64,000 nucleotides of DNA, from assembly GCA_039969155.1 (NCBI GenBank), contig JBDVOJ010000038.1, positions 1-64,000 on the forward strand, read 5' to 3'. The notes under the pieces were generated by a model. It was given only the letters and a program-made list of their open reading frames with translations. It was not told the origin of the DNA and made no database searches. Position 1 is the first letter of the stretch; every line of letters begins with the position of its first letter. The position numbers and the translations under genes were made by a program. This document shows, piece by piece, positions 25,654 to 34,566 of this stretch. The DNA comes from GCA-002733465 sp039969155. GTDB taxonomy: Bacteria; Pseudomonadota; Gammaproteobacteria; Enterobacterales; Kangiellaceae.

Positions 25654-28341
25654 CTAGCGTAGCTTCCTTAAAACAAACTGCAAAATACCGCCATTCTTAA
25701 AATAGTCGAACTCAACACTGGTATCGATTCGAACCTTCACTTCAAACTCTATGACTTCGCCTGACTCAGTTTTAGCTTTAACCGAAAGATTTGATTTTAA
25801 TTGGTCTAACTCCCCAATTGAAAATTGTTCTGTTCCTGTAAGCCCTAACGACTCACAACTTTCGTCATGTTTAAACTGCAGCGGCATAATTCCCATTCCA
25901 ATAAGATTAGATCGATGAATTCGTTCGTAGCTCTCCGCTATTACCGCTTTGACACCCAGAATCATTGGGCCCTTTGCAGCCCAATCTCGAGAGCTGCCTG
26001 TTCCATATTCTTTTCCTGCTAGAACGATTGTGGGAGTATTTTCTTTTGCATAATGTTCAGATGCTTGATAAACCGAAACCGTCTCGCCATTGGGTTGAAT
26101 GGTTGTCCAACTGCCTTCAGTTCCTGGTGCTAGTTGATTCTTTAACCTTACATTAGCAAATGTGCCGCGAGCCATTACATCGTGGTTTCCACGACGTGAA
26201 CCATAGGAATTAAAGTCCTTTGGTTCAACGCCTTGCTCTATCAGGTAGACTGCAGCTGGGCTATCTTTAGCGATCGAACCAGCTGGAGAAATGTGGTCGG
26301 TAGTAACACTTTGACCTAGTTTTAACAGACAACGAGCATTCTCAATCTTTGCTATCGCAGGGAGCTCAGCTGCCATTCCTTCAAAAAACGGCGGCTTCTT
26401 CACATAAGTTGAGCTAGGCCATTGATAAGATTTGCCGATGACTGACTCTAGTTTTTGCCAGTGTTCATCCCCCTTATAAACATCAGCATATTTGGAAATA
26501 AACATCTCACGGTCAATCACCGAGTTAACTTGTTGGTCGATTTCTTCCGGGGTCGGCCACAAATCTTTTAGATAAACAGGATTACCTTTTGAGTCATTTG
26601 CGATGGGCTCTTTAGTAATATCAACCTTTAAGCTTCCAGCCAATGCGTAGGCAACGACTAATGGCGGCGAAGCCAAGTAGTTAGCCTTAATTTCGCTGTG
26701 GATTCGACCTTCAAAATTTCGGTTGCCCGATAGAATTGATGTTACGGTCAAATCGCCCTGCTTAATCGCAGCACTTATCGGTTTTGGTAACGGGCCAGAG
26801 TTTCCAATACAAGTGGTACACCCATAACCTACCAAATGGAAACCAAGCGCTTCCAAATATTGTTCTAGGCCAGCACGTTGTAAATAGGCGGTGACCACTT
26901 GCGAGCCAGGCGCAAAGCTGGTTTTAACCCAAGGTTTAACATTCAAGCCCTTTTCCACCGCTTTTTTAGCTAATAAAGCCGCGGCAACTAATACTGAAGG
27001 ATTTGATGTATTGGTACAGCTGGTTATCGCGGCAATGACAACATCACCATCTTCTAACTCAAAGGTTTCATCTCGATACTCAACCCCTTTGACTATCCCC
27101 TTGATCGGCTCGTTACTGCCATCCGTTTCGGTATTGACCGGGATCTGTTTGGTTAGAAAAGAATTAAAACGGCTTGCTGCATCAGAAAGCGGAATTCGGT
27201 CTTGCGGTCGGTGAGGACCCGCAATACAAGCTTCAACCTGGCTTAATTCAAGTTTCAATTTATGGTGATAAGCTGCGCGGGTCTGCGACTCGCCCCCCCA
27301 AAAACCCATCGCTTGTGCATAAGCCTTTATGCAATTTAGCTTATGAGGTTCACGTCCCGTGAGCTCCAAATAATCAAGGGTACGTTGATCAATTGGGAAT
27401 AATCCGCAAGTTGCACCATATTCAGGCGCCATATTAGCAATAGTGGCTCGGTCTGCAACACTCAAGAACGACAGCCCCTCACCAAAAAACTCGACAAACT
27501 TTCCTACCACGCCAAACTCTCGTAATTGCTGCGTGACGGTTAAAACTAAATCAGTGGCGGTGATCCCTGGAGACAATTCTCCGACCAATTCAAAACCAAC
27601 GACTTCGGGTAAGAGCATGGAAATAGGCTGACCTAACATGGCTGCTTCAGCTTCGATTCCCCCGACTCCCCAGCCTAGAATTCCCAAACCATTAATCATA
27701 GTTGTATGTGAATCGGTTCCGACTAAAGTATCAGGAAACAACACTTTATTTCCCTCATCCGATTCTTCGAAAACGACCCTAGCTAGGTACTCTAGATTTA
27801 CTTGATGAACGATGCCTGTTCCAGGTGGTACGACTTTAAAATTATCGAAGGCTTGCTGGCCCCATTTCAAAAACTGATATCGCTCTGCATTTCGCTCTAT
27901 TTCTAACTGAGTATTCTTACTTTTTGCATCTTTCTCGGCAAAATGATCCACCATGACTGAATGATCAATGACTAGTTCAACCGGCTTTAAAGGATTTATC
28001 TTAGTCGGATCACCGTTGAGGTCCTGCATAGCATCGCGCATCGCCGCTAAGTCAACTATTGCTGGAACACCAGTAAAGTCTTGCAGTAACACTCGAGCAG
28101 GAACAAATGGGATTTCTTCACTAGACTCTCTGGTAAAATCCCATCGAGCCACTTGCTCAATATGACTTTGTTCGACAAATATCTCATCTTGATGTCTAAG
28201 TAGATTTTCAAGCAGAATCTTACCGGCAAATGGCAGTCGTCCAATGTCGAATTTTGAACTCATTGGTTCAAAGCTGTGATAACGGTACTCTATATCATCA
28301 ACTAACAAGGAATTCATCGGTTGGTGGTCGCTTTTATTCAT
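25654..28341 (-). CDS. acnA: Aconitate hydratase A
   Basis: 895 residues from the ATG at 28341, which has GGAG nine bases upstream; an ATG five codons earlier lacks one. Interconverts citrate and isocitrate through cis-aconitate in the TCA and glyoxylate cycles. All parts of the iron-regulatory-protein-type aconitase are visible: VPDTLVGTDSHTTMINGLG-like substrate segment, cluster ligands in AAITSCTNTSNPS and GYGCTTCIGNSGPL, and the swivel domain with GSSRDWAAKGP. AcnA is often the stress-stable form in gammaproteobacteria. It stands alone and converges with the histidine kinase gene. Confidence 0.97.
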   Translation of the reverse strand: MNKSDHQPMNSLLVDDIEYRYHSFEPMSSKFDIGRLPFAGKILLENLLRHQDEIFVEQSHIEQVARWDFTRESSEEIPFVPARVLLQDFTGVPAIVDLAAMRDAMQDLNGDPTKINPLKPVELVIDHSVMVDHFAEKDAKSKNTQLEIERNAERYQFLKWGQQAFDNFKVVPPGTGIVHQVNLEYLARVVFEESDEGNKVLFPDTLVGTDSHTTMINGLGILGWGVGGIEAEAAMLGQPISMLLPEVVGFELVGELSPGITATDLVLTVTQQLREFGVVGKFVEFFGEGLSFLSVADRATIANMAPEYGATCGLFPIDQRTLDYLELTGREPHKLNCIKAYAQAMGFWGGESQTRAAYHHKLKLELSQVEACIAGPHRPQDRIPLSDAASRFNSFLTKQIPVNTETDGSNEPIKGIVKGVEYRDETFELEDGDVVIAAITSCTNTSNPSVLVAAALLAKKAVEKGLNVKPWVKTSFAPGSQVVTAYLQRAGLEQYLEALGFHLVGYGCTTCIGNSGPLPKPISAAIKQGDLTVTSILSGNRNFEGRIHSEIKANYLASPPLVVAYALAGSLKVDITKEPIANDSKGNPVYLKDLWPTPEEIDQQVNSVIDREMFISKYADVYKGDEHWQKLESVIGKSYQWPSSTYVKKPPFFEGMAAELPAIAKIENARCLLKLGQSVTTDHISPAGSIAKDSPAAVYLIEQGVEPKDFNSYGSRRGNHDVMARGTFANVRLKNQLAPGTEGSWTTIQPNGETVSVYQASEHYAKENTPTIVLAGKEYGTGSSRDWAAKGPMILGVKAVIAESYERIHRSNLIGMGIMPLQFKHDESCESLGLTGTEQFSIGELDQLKSNLSVKAKTESGEVIEFEVKVRIDTSVEFDYFKNGGILQFVLRKLR

Positions 28342-28592
28342 CAGCTTTGTCTCCATCAGTTTTAATAAGATAACTTAACGGATTTAAGCCACCAAAAGCA
28401 AATATCTTCGACAAATAGTCGGAGCCAGCAACTTTATTTGCCTCTTCGACAAAACAATAGAGGTAAGACTAACAATTGGGATTTCTTAGTTAGGCACAAT
28501 ATTCTAGTTCGGCATAGGCTTACTGACTGCCTTCGCCAACAGTGCTGAGATATGCCACTTTTCGAGAGTAGATATGAGCGGTAGAGTTCGGC

Positions 28593-28895
28593 TTATTCAA
28601 TTATCCCAATAGACATGGTCACACCGCCCGAAGCAAAATTAGGAAGGTCTGACGCCGTTGCTTGACTTTCTTCGGAGGACAATGAAGTTTTCATTCTTTC
28701 TTCATTTTCAAAATAAATTTCAGCCATTCGGTAATGAGCTGGAGGTCTTCCATCCGGCCCCGGAACAAACCTAGTTACTTCCATATGATGGACTCCCGGC
28801 ATTTTCGCCGCAATCGGAAGATGAGTTTCTTTGTAATATTTTTCAAATTCTTCAGGACTTTCTGGGTGACCGTAGATTACCGTTAGTTTTATCAT
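28593..28895 (-). CDS. EthD family protein
   Basis: 100 residues, ferredoxin-like alpha+beta barrel monomer. It begins MIKLTVIYGHPESPEEFEKYY and has the family core HLPIAAKMPGVHHMEVTRF. EthD proteins are small dimeric barrels, some needed for ethyl-tert-butyl-ether degradation, most without known function. It lies 13 bp downstream of the large GGDEF-EAL gene, so may share its transcript. Confidence 0.88.
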   Translation of the reverse strand: MIKLTVIYGHPESPEEFEKYYKETHLPIAAKMPGVHHMEVTRFVPGPDGRPPAHYRMAEIYFENEERMKTSLSSEESQATASDLPNFASGGVTMSIGIIE

Positions 28896-28908
28896 TAGTT
28901 ATTCTCTA

Positions 28909-31900
28909 CTATTGGTTGATATTTTGAGAATAGAGCGATTCAAAGTCTGCTATTTCTAACGGTTTACTGAAGTAGTAACCCTGGTATTCTTCACAGCCCA
29001 GTTCGCTCAAGGTAGACAAATGAGATTTGTGCTCTACCCCTTCAGCGATCACATTAAAATCGAGATTATGCGCTAGTTCTACAATGGTCCGAACAATGCT
29101 TTTGTTCTTGGGTGATTCATGCATATCCATAATAAAGCTTCGATCAATTTTTAAGATATCGACCGGAAATTGCTTTAAGTAGTTTAAAGAAGAAAACCCT
29201 GTACCAAAGTCATCAATCGCTAAGATAAATCCTAGTCGTTTCAATCGAAGCATCGTTTTAATGACCTCTTCAACATTATGAACTAACATCCCCTCTGTAA
29301 TTTCAATTTTTACTTGCGAAGCTCTAATTTGGTATTTGCTGAGTTTATTTTCTAGCAAGTTTAATAGTTTATCCGCTTGCGAAAATATTCTGGCTGATAA
29401 GTTAATCGATATATGTTTTAGCTTAATCTTAGCAGCATTCCATTGCGCAACTTGCTTGAACACTTTATCTATCACAATCACGTCAATCTGTTCGATAATT
29501 CCAGATCTCTCAGCAAGTGGTATAAATTGGTCTGGAAACACTAACCGCCCATCAGGTTCCCGCCAGCGAATAAGAGCTTCTGCCCCAACAATTGAACCCT
29601 GGCGAACATCGACTATCGGCTGATAAAAGAATTCAAAAAGCTGATTATCTATTGCATTAACAATTCGTTGTTCTTGTTCAAGCAATGCCACAACTTCATC
29701 GTTCATATGTCCTTCATAAAAACTAAAAGTGTTCTTTCCGAGTTGCTTGGCTGCATTCATGGCGATATCGGACTTTCTGATTAACTCTTCCGACTCTTCA
29801 GCATCGTTTGGATAGATCGCAACCCCAATACTAACAGTTATTTTGAACGCTTTACCTTGATAATCAAATGGTTCTACAAAAGCGTTTAACAGTTTCTTGG
29901 CCACCGAAGCAGCTTCAACATTGTTTCCACCTAGCTCGACTAATACGCCAAACTCATCACCACCAATACGTGCGACTACATCTTTAGTTCTAAGTGTTTC
30001 GGTTAATCTCTTGGCGATATTACAAATAAAATGATCACCCGCGTCATGACCTAATGAATCATTCAGCTTCTTGAAACCATCTACATCGACAAACAATACG
30101 ACTGGAATGACTTTCTCACGTTTGACATTCAAAAATGAACGCTCTATCAATTGACTAAACATCACCCTGTTGGGTAAACCAGTTAATTCATCATGAGTCA
30201 CATGCCGCTTAAGCTGTTCCTCTGCATTTTTTCGATTAGTAATATCTCTGAAAGCACCGAGAAAATGAATAATTTCTCCATGGTCATTCTTAATTGATTC
30301 TATTTTTATTTCTATCGGATAGATTTCACCAGACGCTTTTTGATCGAAAGCTTCCCCCTGCCAGCTTCCTTCTTCTCTTACTTGCGTTCGTACCGAATCA
30401 GTTAACTTTCGATCTTGCCCCATAACTTCAGCAAAGATCATTTTTCGACCAACCGGGTCCATTCGCTCTGTAAGCCTATGGAATGAGGCATTCACGACTT
30501 CAATTCTGAATTCAGAATCACTTATCCATACGGCGTCCGATGTACTTTTAAATGCAATAGACAGTAACAATAATTCCTTTTCTCTAGCCTCAATTTCTTT
30601 AGTATGCTGCTGTAATCGCTTTGCTTCTAAAAAACTGTAATAGCGACTGATAACCAGCAGTAAAATCAATAGCCCAGCGATGCCGTAGACGATTAAGTCG
30701 TCTTTATCGGAAGTAGCAGTCGCTACTTGTATAGCTTTTATTTGATTCTCCTGCTTTAACATCGCAATTTCTTTCTTACGAGATTCAGCTTCAAATTCTT
30801 CTTGGAGTGAGGCAACAGCCCTGTTTTTATCACCCTTTTGAAGTTCTGCGTATACTTCATGATACTGCTGAAAGTAAGCGAGTGCTTTTTCTGGTCGATT
30901 AAGATAACGGTAACTTTCACTCAAGTTTAGTAAAGCAGTCGATTGTTCCTTTACCAATTGATTATCGGTAAAATATTTTAGCGCTGAGAGATACAGCTGC
31001 TCAGCCTCTTTGAATTCTTGCAATTTATTAGCTAAACCAGCGACCACCATCTTGGCACTGTTGATACTATATTGATCATCCATATCAAGAGAAATTTGCA
31101 GAGCTTGTTGTGCTAGAGATTTACTAAGTGAATAGTTTTTTTTCTGACTATTTAGTTCAGAGAGAGCCAACAAGGAATTAGACTTAAGTTTAGGGTAGTC
31201 ATCGATATTAGGATGGTTAAGCGCGCTTTCAAAAGCCTTTTCCGCTTTATCAAACTCTTCCAATCGATTGTGGTAAATCCCTTTATTTGACCATTTGGAA
31301 ATGATCGATTTTACATCGCCAAGTTCAATCGATATTTGTAGCCCCTTGTCTAAATACTCAAGTGCTTTTTCGATATCGTTTTGTGACCATGCAATGACGG
31401 AGAGATTATTTAGAGCATGGGACATTCCTTGTTTATCATCCATTGATTCAGACACCTTCAAGGTGTCAATAAAGCTCTGTTGGGCTTTAATATAGTCACC
31501 AGTTCGATAATAAGCTCTACCCAAAGTATTAACTACATCTCTTCGTACATGTGTTGGGAGTTTCAATTCGCTCTTGGAAGATACAGATTGATGACCATGA
31601 ACGGTCTCGATATTCATACTTAGTAATGATTGGCCAATATCAAACACAGCATCAAAGTCGTTTTGTGAATAGGCCCAGTCTTGAGCTAATTTCTTTAACA
31701 AGTATTGACCAACAGGCTGTTGCTCTAAACTAACTAGGGTTTTAAGCTCGGATAACCATCGATTAAATTTTGCTTCCTGCTTAGCATTTGCAGCACTCGC
31801 AGCGAGCTGGTAAAGCGTCAAAACCTTTAGGCTGAAATTTGAGTTAGACTGGTTTTGCAGGAATTGATAGATTAGCTCCCACTGTTGGTCCTTTTGCGAC

Positions 31901-32067
31901 CTTGTCAACTGATCATTATCTAAAGATTTATAATACCGGTTTTGAGCTTGCTCTAGCGATTGCGGCACCTCTGCAACCACCAAAAATGATAAAAGGCAGA
32001 ATACCCCTGCAGCTAGCTGCCGGCCTAGCCACTTTGTCCCTTGCTTGGTTAAGTTTGATTTGCTCAT
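28909..32067 (-). CDS. TPR-PAS-GGDEF-EAL cyclic-di-GMP signalling protein
   Basis: 1052 residues. A signal/anchor segment (GVFCLLSFLVVAEV, about 20-33) is followed by a periplasmic block of TPR repeats (about 60-440), a membrane helix (YGIAGLLILLLVISRYYSF, about 465-485), a PAS domain (about 510-625), GGDEF and EAL. The GGDEF motif is intact (ARIGGDEFGV) with an upstream inhibitory RTKD site. The EAL domain keeps GAEALIRW and DDFGTGFSSLNYLKQFP. Both activities are therefore plausible: synthesis and breakdown of c-di-GMP controlled by periplasmic protein contacts. EPS genes elsewhere in the window are one candidate output. Confidence 0.93.
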   Translation of the reverse strand: MSKSNLTKQGTKWLGRQLAAGVFCLLSFLVVAEVPQSLEQAQNRYYKSLDNDQLTRSQKDQQWELIYQFLQNQSNSNFSLKVLTLYQLAASAANAKQEAKFNRWLSELKTLVSLEQQPVGQYLLKKLAQDWAYSQNDFDAVFDIGQSLLSMNIETVHGHQSVSSKSELKLPTHVRRDVVNTLGRAYYRTGDYIKAQQSFIDTLKVSESMDDKQGMSHALNNLSVIAWSQNDIEKALEYLDKGLQISIELGDVKSIISKWSNKGIYHNRLEEFDKAEKAFESALNHPNIDDYPKLKSNSLLALSELNSQKKNYSLSKSLAQQALQISLDMDDQYSINSAKMVVAGLANKLQEFKEAEQLYLSALKYFTDNQLVKEQSTALLNLSESYRYLNRPEKALAYFQQYHEVYAELQKGDKNRAVASLQEEFEAESRKKEIAMLKQENQIKAIQVATATSDKDDLIVYGIAGLLILLLVISRYYSFLEAKRLQQHTKEIEAREKELLLLSIAFKSTSDAVWISDSEFRIEVVNASFHRLTERMDPVGRKMIFAEVMGQDRKLTDSVRTQVREEGSWQGEAFDQKASGEIYPIEIKIESIKNDHGEIIHFLGAFRDITNRKNAEEQLKRHVTHDELTGLPNRVMFSQLIERSFLNVKREKVIPVVLFVDVDGFKKLNDSLGHDAGDHFICNIAKRLTETLRTKDVVARIGGDEFGVLVELGGNNVEAASVAKKLLNAFVEPFDYQGKAFKITVSIGVAIYPNDAEESEELIRKSDIAMNAAKQLGKNTFSFYEGHMNDEVVALLEQEQRIVNAIDNQLFEFFYQPIVDVRQGSIVGAEALIRWREPDGRLVFPDQFIPLAERSGIIEQIDVIVIDKVFKQVAQWNAAKIKLKHISINLSARIFSQADKLLNLLENKLSKYQIRASQVKIEITEGMLVHNVEEVIKTMLRLKRLGFILAIDDFGTGFSSLNYLKQFPVDILKIDRSFIMDMHESPKNKSIVRTIVELAHNLDFNVIAEGVEHKSHLSTLSELGCEEYQGYYFSKPLEIADFESLYSQNINQ

Positions 32068-32357
32068 ACAACCTATGAAAATATGTGCTTAGTGTAAAAT
32101 ATTGTCGTTGGTTTGGTCTACCGTTTACTTGAGTCAATATATTGACTTTCAATAACAGCAACTGGCGTGATACCTAGCCAAAGCGACTTGGCAGACAATA
32201 CACACATTAAGTCTAGTCAAGAATCAGCCTTTTTATGAATTATCTTGCTAATAATAATGATAGTTTTTTAAAGATGACCGATGGCTCTTCTCGCCATCTG
32301 AAGACTTAAGTCTATGCGAAATTCCAAGAATAGAGGCGATTGTTCAATAGCCAAGTC
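32068..32357. other. Intergenic region with Fur-like repeats and hairpin
   Basis: No gene. At 32247-32264 three direct GATAAT-like hexamers (GCTAAT AATAAT GATAGT), each one base from the Fur hexamer, lie upstream of the GGDEF-EAL gene. At 32280-32298 GATGGC-N7-GCCATC forms a small hairpin, beyond the acyltransferase operon's end. Both are weak. Confidence 0.3.
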
Positions 32358-33398
32358 TCAATTAGTATCGCTTCGCTTCCAACGCATCATTTTATCTAAC
32401 ACCGTTCCAATAACGCTATTTTTAAAAAAGATAGAATCGTGAACTATTTTTTGCTCCGGCCAAAGCCGGTTAATCACTCTATTGTTGGGTTGGGTACAAG
32501 AATCGACAAAATCGAAATCTAATTGATGGAGTTCAATCAAGTTTAAGATTTCTAAAACCACTCCAGGATACAGGCGCCGATATGCCTCGTCATAGGAGGT
32601 TTTAATATCAAACGCACAGTTTCCTGAAATCATTCTAAATGATAGAGCAACCGGCTTTTCATCATGAAAAATGCCCTGAAACTCTACTTGGTTGTTACTG
32701 AATGCCTTGTCGATAAACTCGTTGTAGTACTGCAAGTAATTAGGTTGACTCAAAATAGAGCCTTTAGCACCTGATTTCCAACCACTATGTTCGAGTTGGC
32801 AATAGGCCTCAAACCAACCAAATTCTGGCAACTCTTTCGATGTTTTATAGGATAGGTTTAGCTCTTGATTAATCCGTCGAACAATTCGTTTGCTTTCCGA
32901 CCTAACCTTAGCCGGTAAACAGGCGTAATATTCTTTCTTCGCTTTAAACTGACTAACTTGGCCTCTAAAGGTTTGGTGAATTAGGCTCTTCTGCGTGACT
33001 AACTCACCTAGAGATTGCGGGCTATGTCTCTCTGCGCCGAAGCAAGTAGCACCGGTTTGTTGCAATAGATTAAATATGGTTCGGGACGTATCAGTATTAT
33101 TCAAACTTAGTGGATCGCTGAGTGGGCAGTGATTGTGGCTCCATACATTAATCATTTTAAAACCCATTCTGTGACGCGTCACTTCTACCGGAAATAAAGT
33201 GACTAGTTTGTTATCCACAAAGCTAACCACCAGAAAAATAGTTTTATCGCTGTCTAAGGATTTAAAGGCTGCGGTAAGACAATTTCTTGCATAGAAAGGA
33301 TTTTTAAATACACTTTTACTGGCCAGTTCATCCCATTCTTGATTGGAAATTCTATCGATTTCATCTCTTGGTAATAACTGTGTAATTAGAGTGTCCAT
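32358..33398 (-). CDS. CelD/BcsL-type (FemAB-like GNAT fold) acyltransferase, second of two
   Basis: 346 residues from the ATG at 33398 (MDTLITQLLPRDE), one base after the stop of the preceding gene; the longer open frame overlaps that gene and is unlikely. It has the doubled-GNAT layout of the acetyltransf_6 family: LPAKVRSESKRIVRRINQ, LEHSGWKSGAKGS, then the C-terminal half with PVALSFRMISGNCAFDIKTSYDEAYRRLYPG, the usual CoA or donor-site core. Such proteins accompany polysaccharide or lipid export genes (for example cellulose acetylation). It shares an operon with a sister gene and an ABC exporter. Confidence 0.8.
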   Translation of the reverse strand: MDTLITQLLPRDEIDRISNQEWDELASKSVFKNPFYARNCLTAAFKSLDSDKTIFLVVSFVDNKLVTLFPVEVTRHRMGFKMINVWSHNHCPLSDPLSLNNTDTSRTIFNLLQQTGATCFGAERHSPQSLGELVTQKSLIHQTFRGQVSQFKAKKEYYACLPAKVRSESKRIVRRINQELNLSYKTSKELPEFGWFEAYCQLEHSGWKSGAKGSILSQPNYLQYYNEFIDKAFSNNQVEFQGIFHDEKPVALSFRMISGNCAFDIKTSYDEAYRRLYPGVVLEILNLIELHQLDFDFVDSCTQPNNRVINRLWPEQKIVHDSIFFKNSVIGTVLDKMMRWKRSDTN

Positions 33399-33399
33399 T

Positions 33400-34566
33400 T
33401 TAATATTTTTGGCGCTCCTTAGAGCGCCCCATCCAGTTAGCCAATCTAACCTTAATCGGTTTAAACAAAAGCCTTCTTGACAAATCCAGCAAGTAAAATA
33501 GTACCGTTTTAAAACCAATTCGGATCACGATAAGATTCGTACTAGGCATCAGTTGACTAGCCCAAGGATTTATATACTGTGCAAAACCACCTAAGAAATC
33601 ACCATCTTGATAATTTTTTCCAAAATAGTGTTTCAAAAACAAGCAAGTACTCACCATTCCAGGCGAAAGCGATTTGAAATTAGAACTATAACATCCATGA
33701 CTAAAGTAAACTGTTGACCCAAAAGTGTAAGCGATTTCTGCGGAAACCAATTCGTCTCCTTTATACAAAAATGCAAATTCCAGTTGATTGTTTTCAGCTA
33801 GAATTTCGAAATATTCTCTATAAAATGCGATAGTGCTAGGGCTCTTCCCGATACCAACCTTCGCTTTAGACTTCCAGCTACGTTTTTCTAACTCAATATA
33901 GTCCTCAAGCGCTTGCATCAATAAATGCTTTTCAGAGACAACTTCAAACTTAAATTCGTCAGCAAAAACAGATTCAATTTTTCGTACTCTCTTCCTCATT
34001 TTTCGATGCTCAGCCCAAAACTCATCCCAACTTTGGCTGAGGTCAATAATGGGGCTTACCGCGTCAGCATTTGAATGCACCAGATAGCCACTTTTAAACT
34101 GTTTCTCTAACGCTTGCTGAGCAACACTACTCTCTCGCACTTCTTCAAAGTCTAAGAATTGCCATCGCTTCTGATGCTCGGTCAGAAACCTTAATACTTC
34201 AGGCCAGACAGCCGCTTCCAATTGTTTTTCAATAATCGGATAAGCTTTATCAGACTCTTCTCGCCCCGCTAACAAAATGCTTCGAAACTTACCCATACGC
34301 CAATAATAATCGGATAAACTGAACGGGAAAATTGCAACCAAGGATTGATCGGTTTGCGCTCGCAAACTAATAAAAAATAGCTCATCCGTAGCGACGCTAA
34401 AATGCTTAATCGAGGTAAAAACGAAATCGAAAGAATTGTAGATAGTCGGGCAACTACACCTCTGATGTAGCTCTTCCCATTCTGGTTTGAGCGCAAAAAT
34501 CGCTTGTTGAGACTGAGCCAAGGATAATCGAAAGCTTGGTGTTTCAAACGGCATACTAATCAACAT
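33400..34566 (-). CDS. CelD/BcsL-type (FemAB-like GNAT fold) acyltransferase, first of two
   Basis: 388 residues. The start ATG at 34566 overlaps the ABC gene by 11 bases and sits right at a GGAGG; a second ATG at 34554 is equally possible. The same family signature as its neighbour is seen: HRKMRKRVRKIE, LEKRSWKSKAKVG, then GDELVSAEIAYTFGSTVYFSHGCYSSNFKSLSPG and a terminal amphipathic stretch. The basic helices suggest membrane association. The two genes are diverged paralogues, probably modifying the same exported lipid or glycan. Confidence 0.82.
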   Translation of the reverse strand: MLISMPFETPSFRLSLAQSQQAIFALKPEWEELHQRCSCPTIYNSFDFVFTSIKHFSVATDELFFISLRAQTDQSLVAIFPFSLSDYYWRMGKFRSILLAGREESDKAYPIIEKQLEAAVWPEVLRFLTEHQKRWQFLDFEEVRESSVAQQALEKQFKSGYLVHSNADAVSPIIDLSQSWDEFWAEHRKMRKRVRKIESVFADEFKFEVVSEKHLLMQALEDYIELEKRSWKSKAKVGIGKSPSTIAFYREYFEILAENNQLEFAFLYKGDELVSAEIAYTFGSTVYFSHGCYSSNFKSLSPGMVSTCLFLKHYFGKNYQDGDFLGGFAQYINPWASQLMPSTNLIVIRIGFKTVLFYLLDLSRRLLFKPIKVRLANWMGRSKERQKY

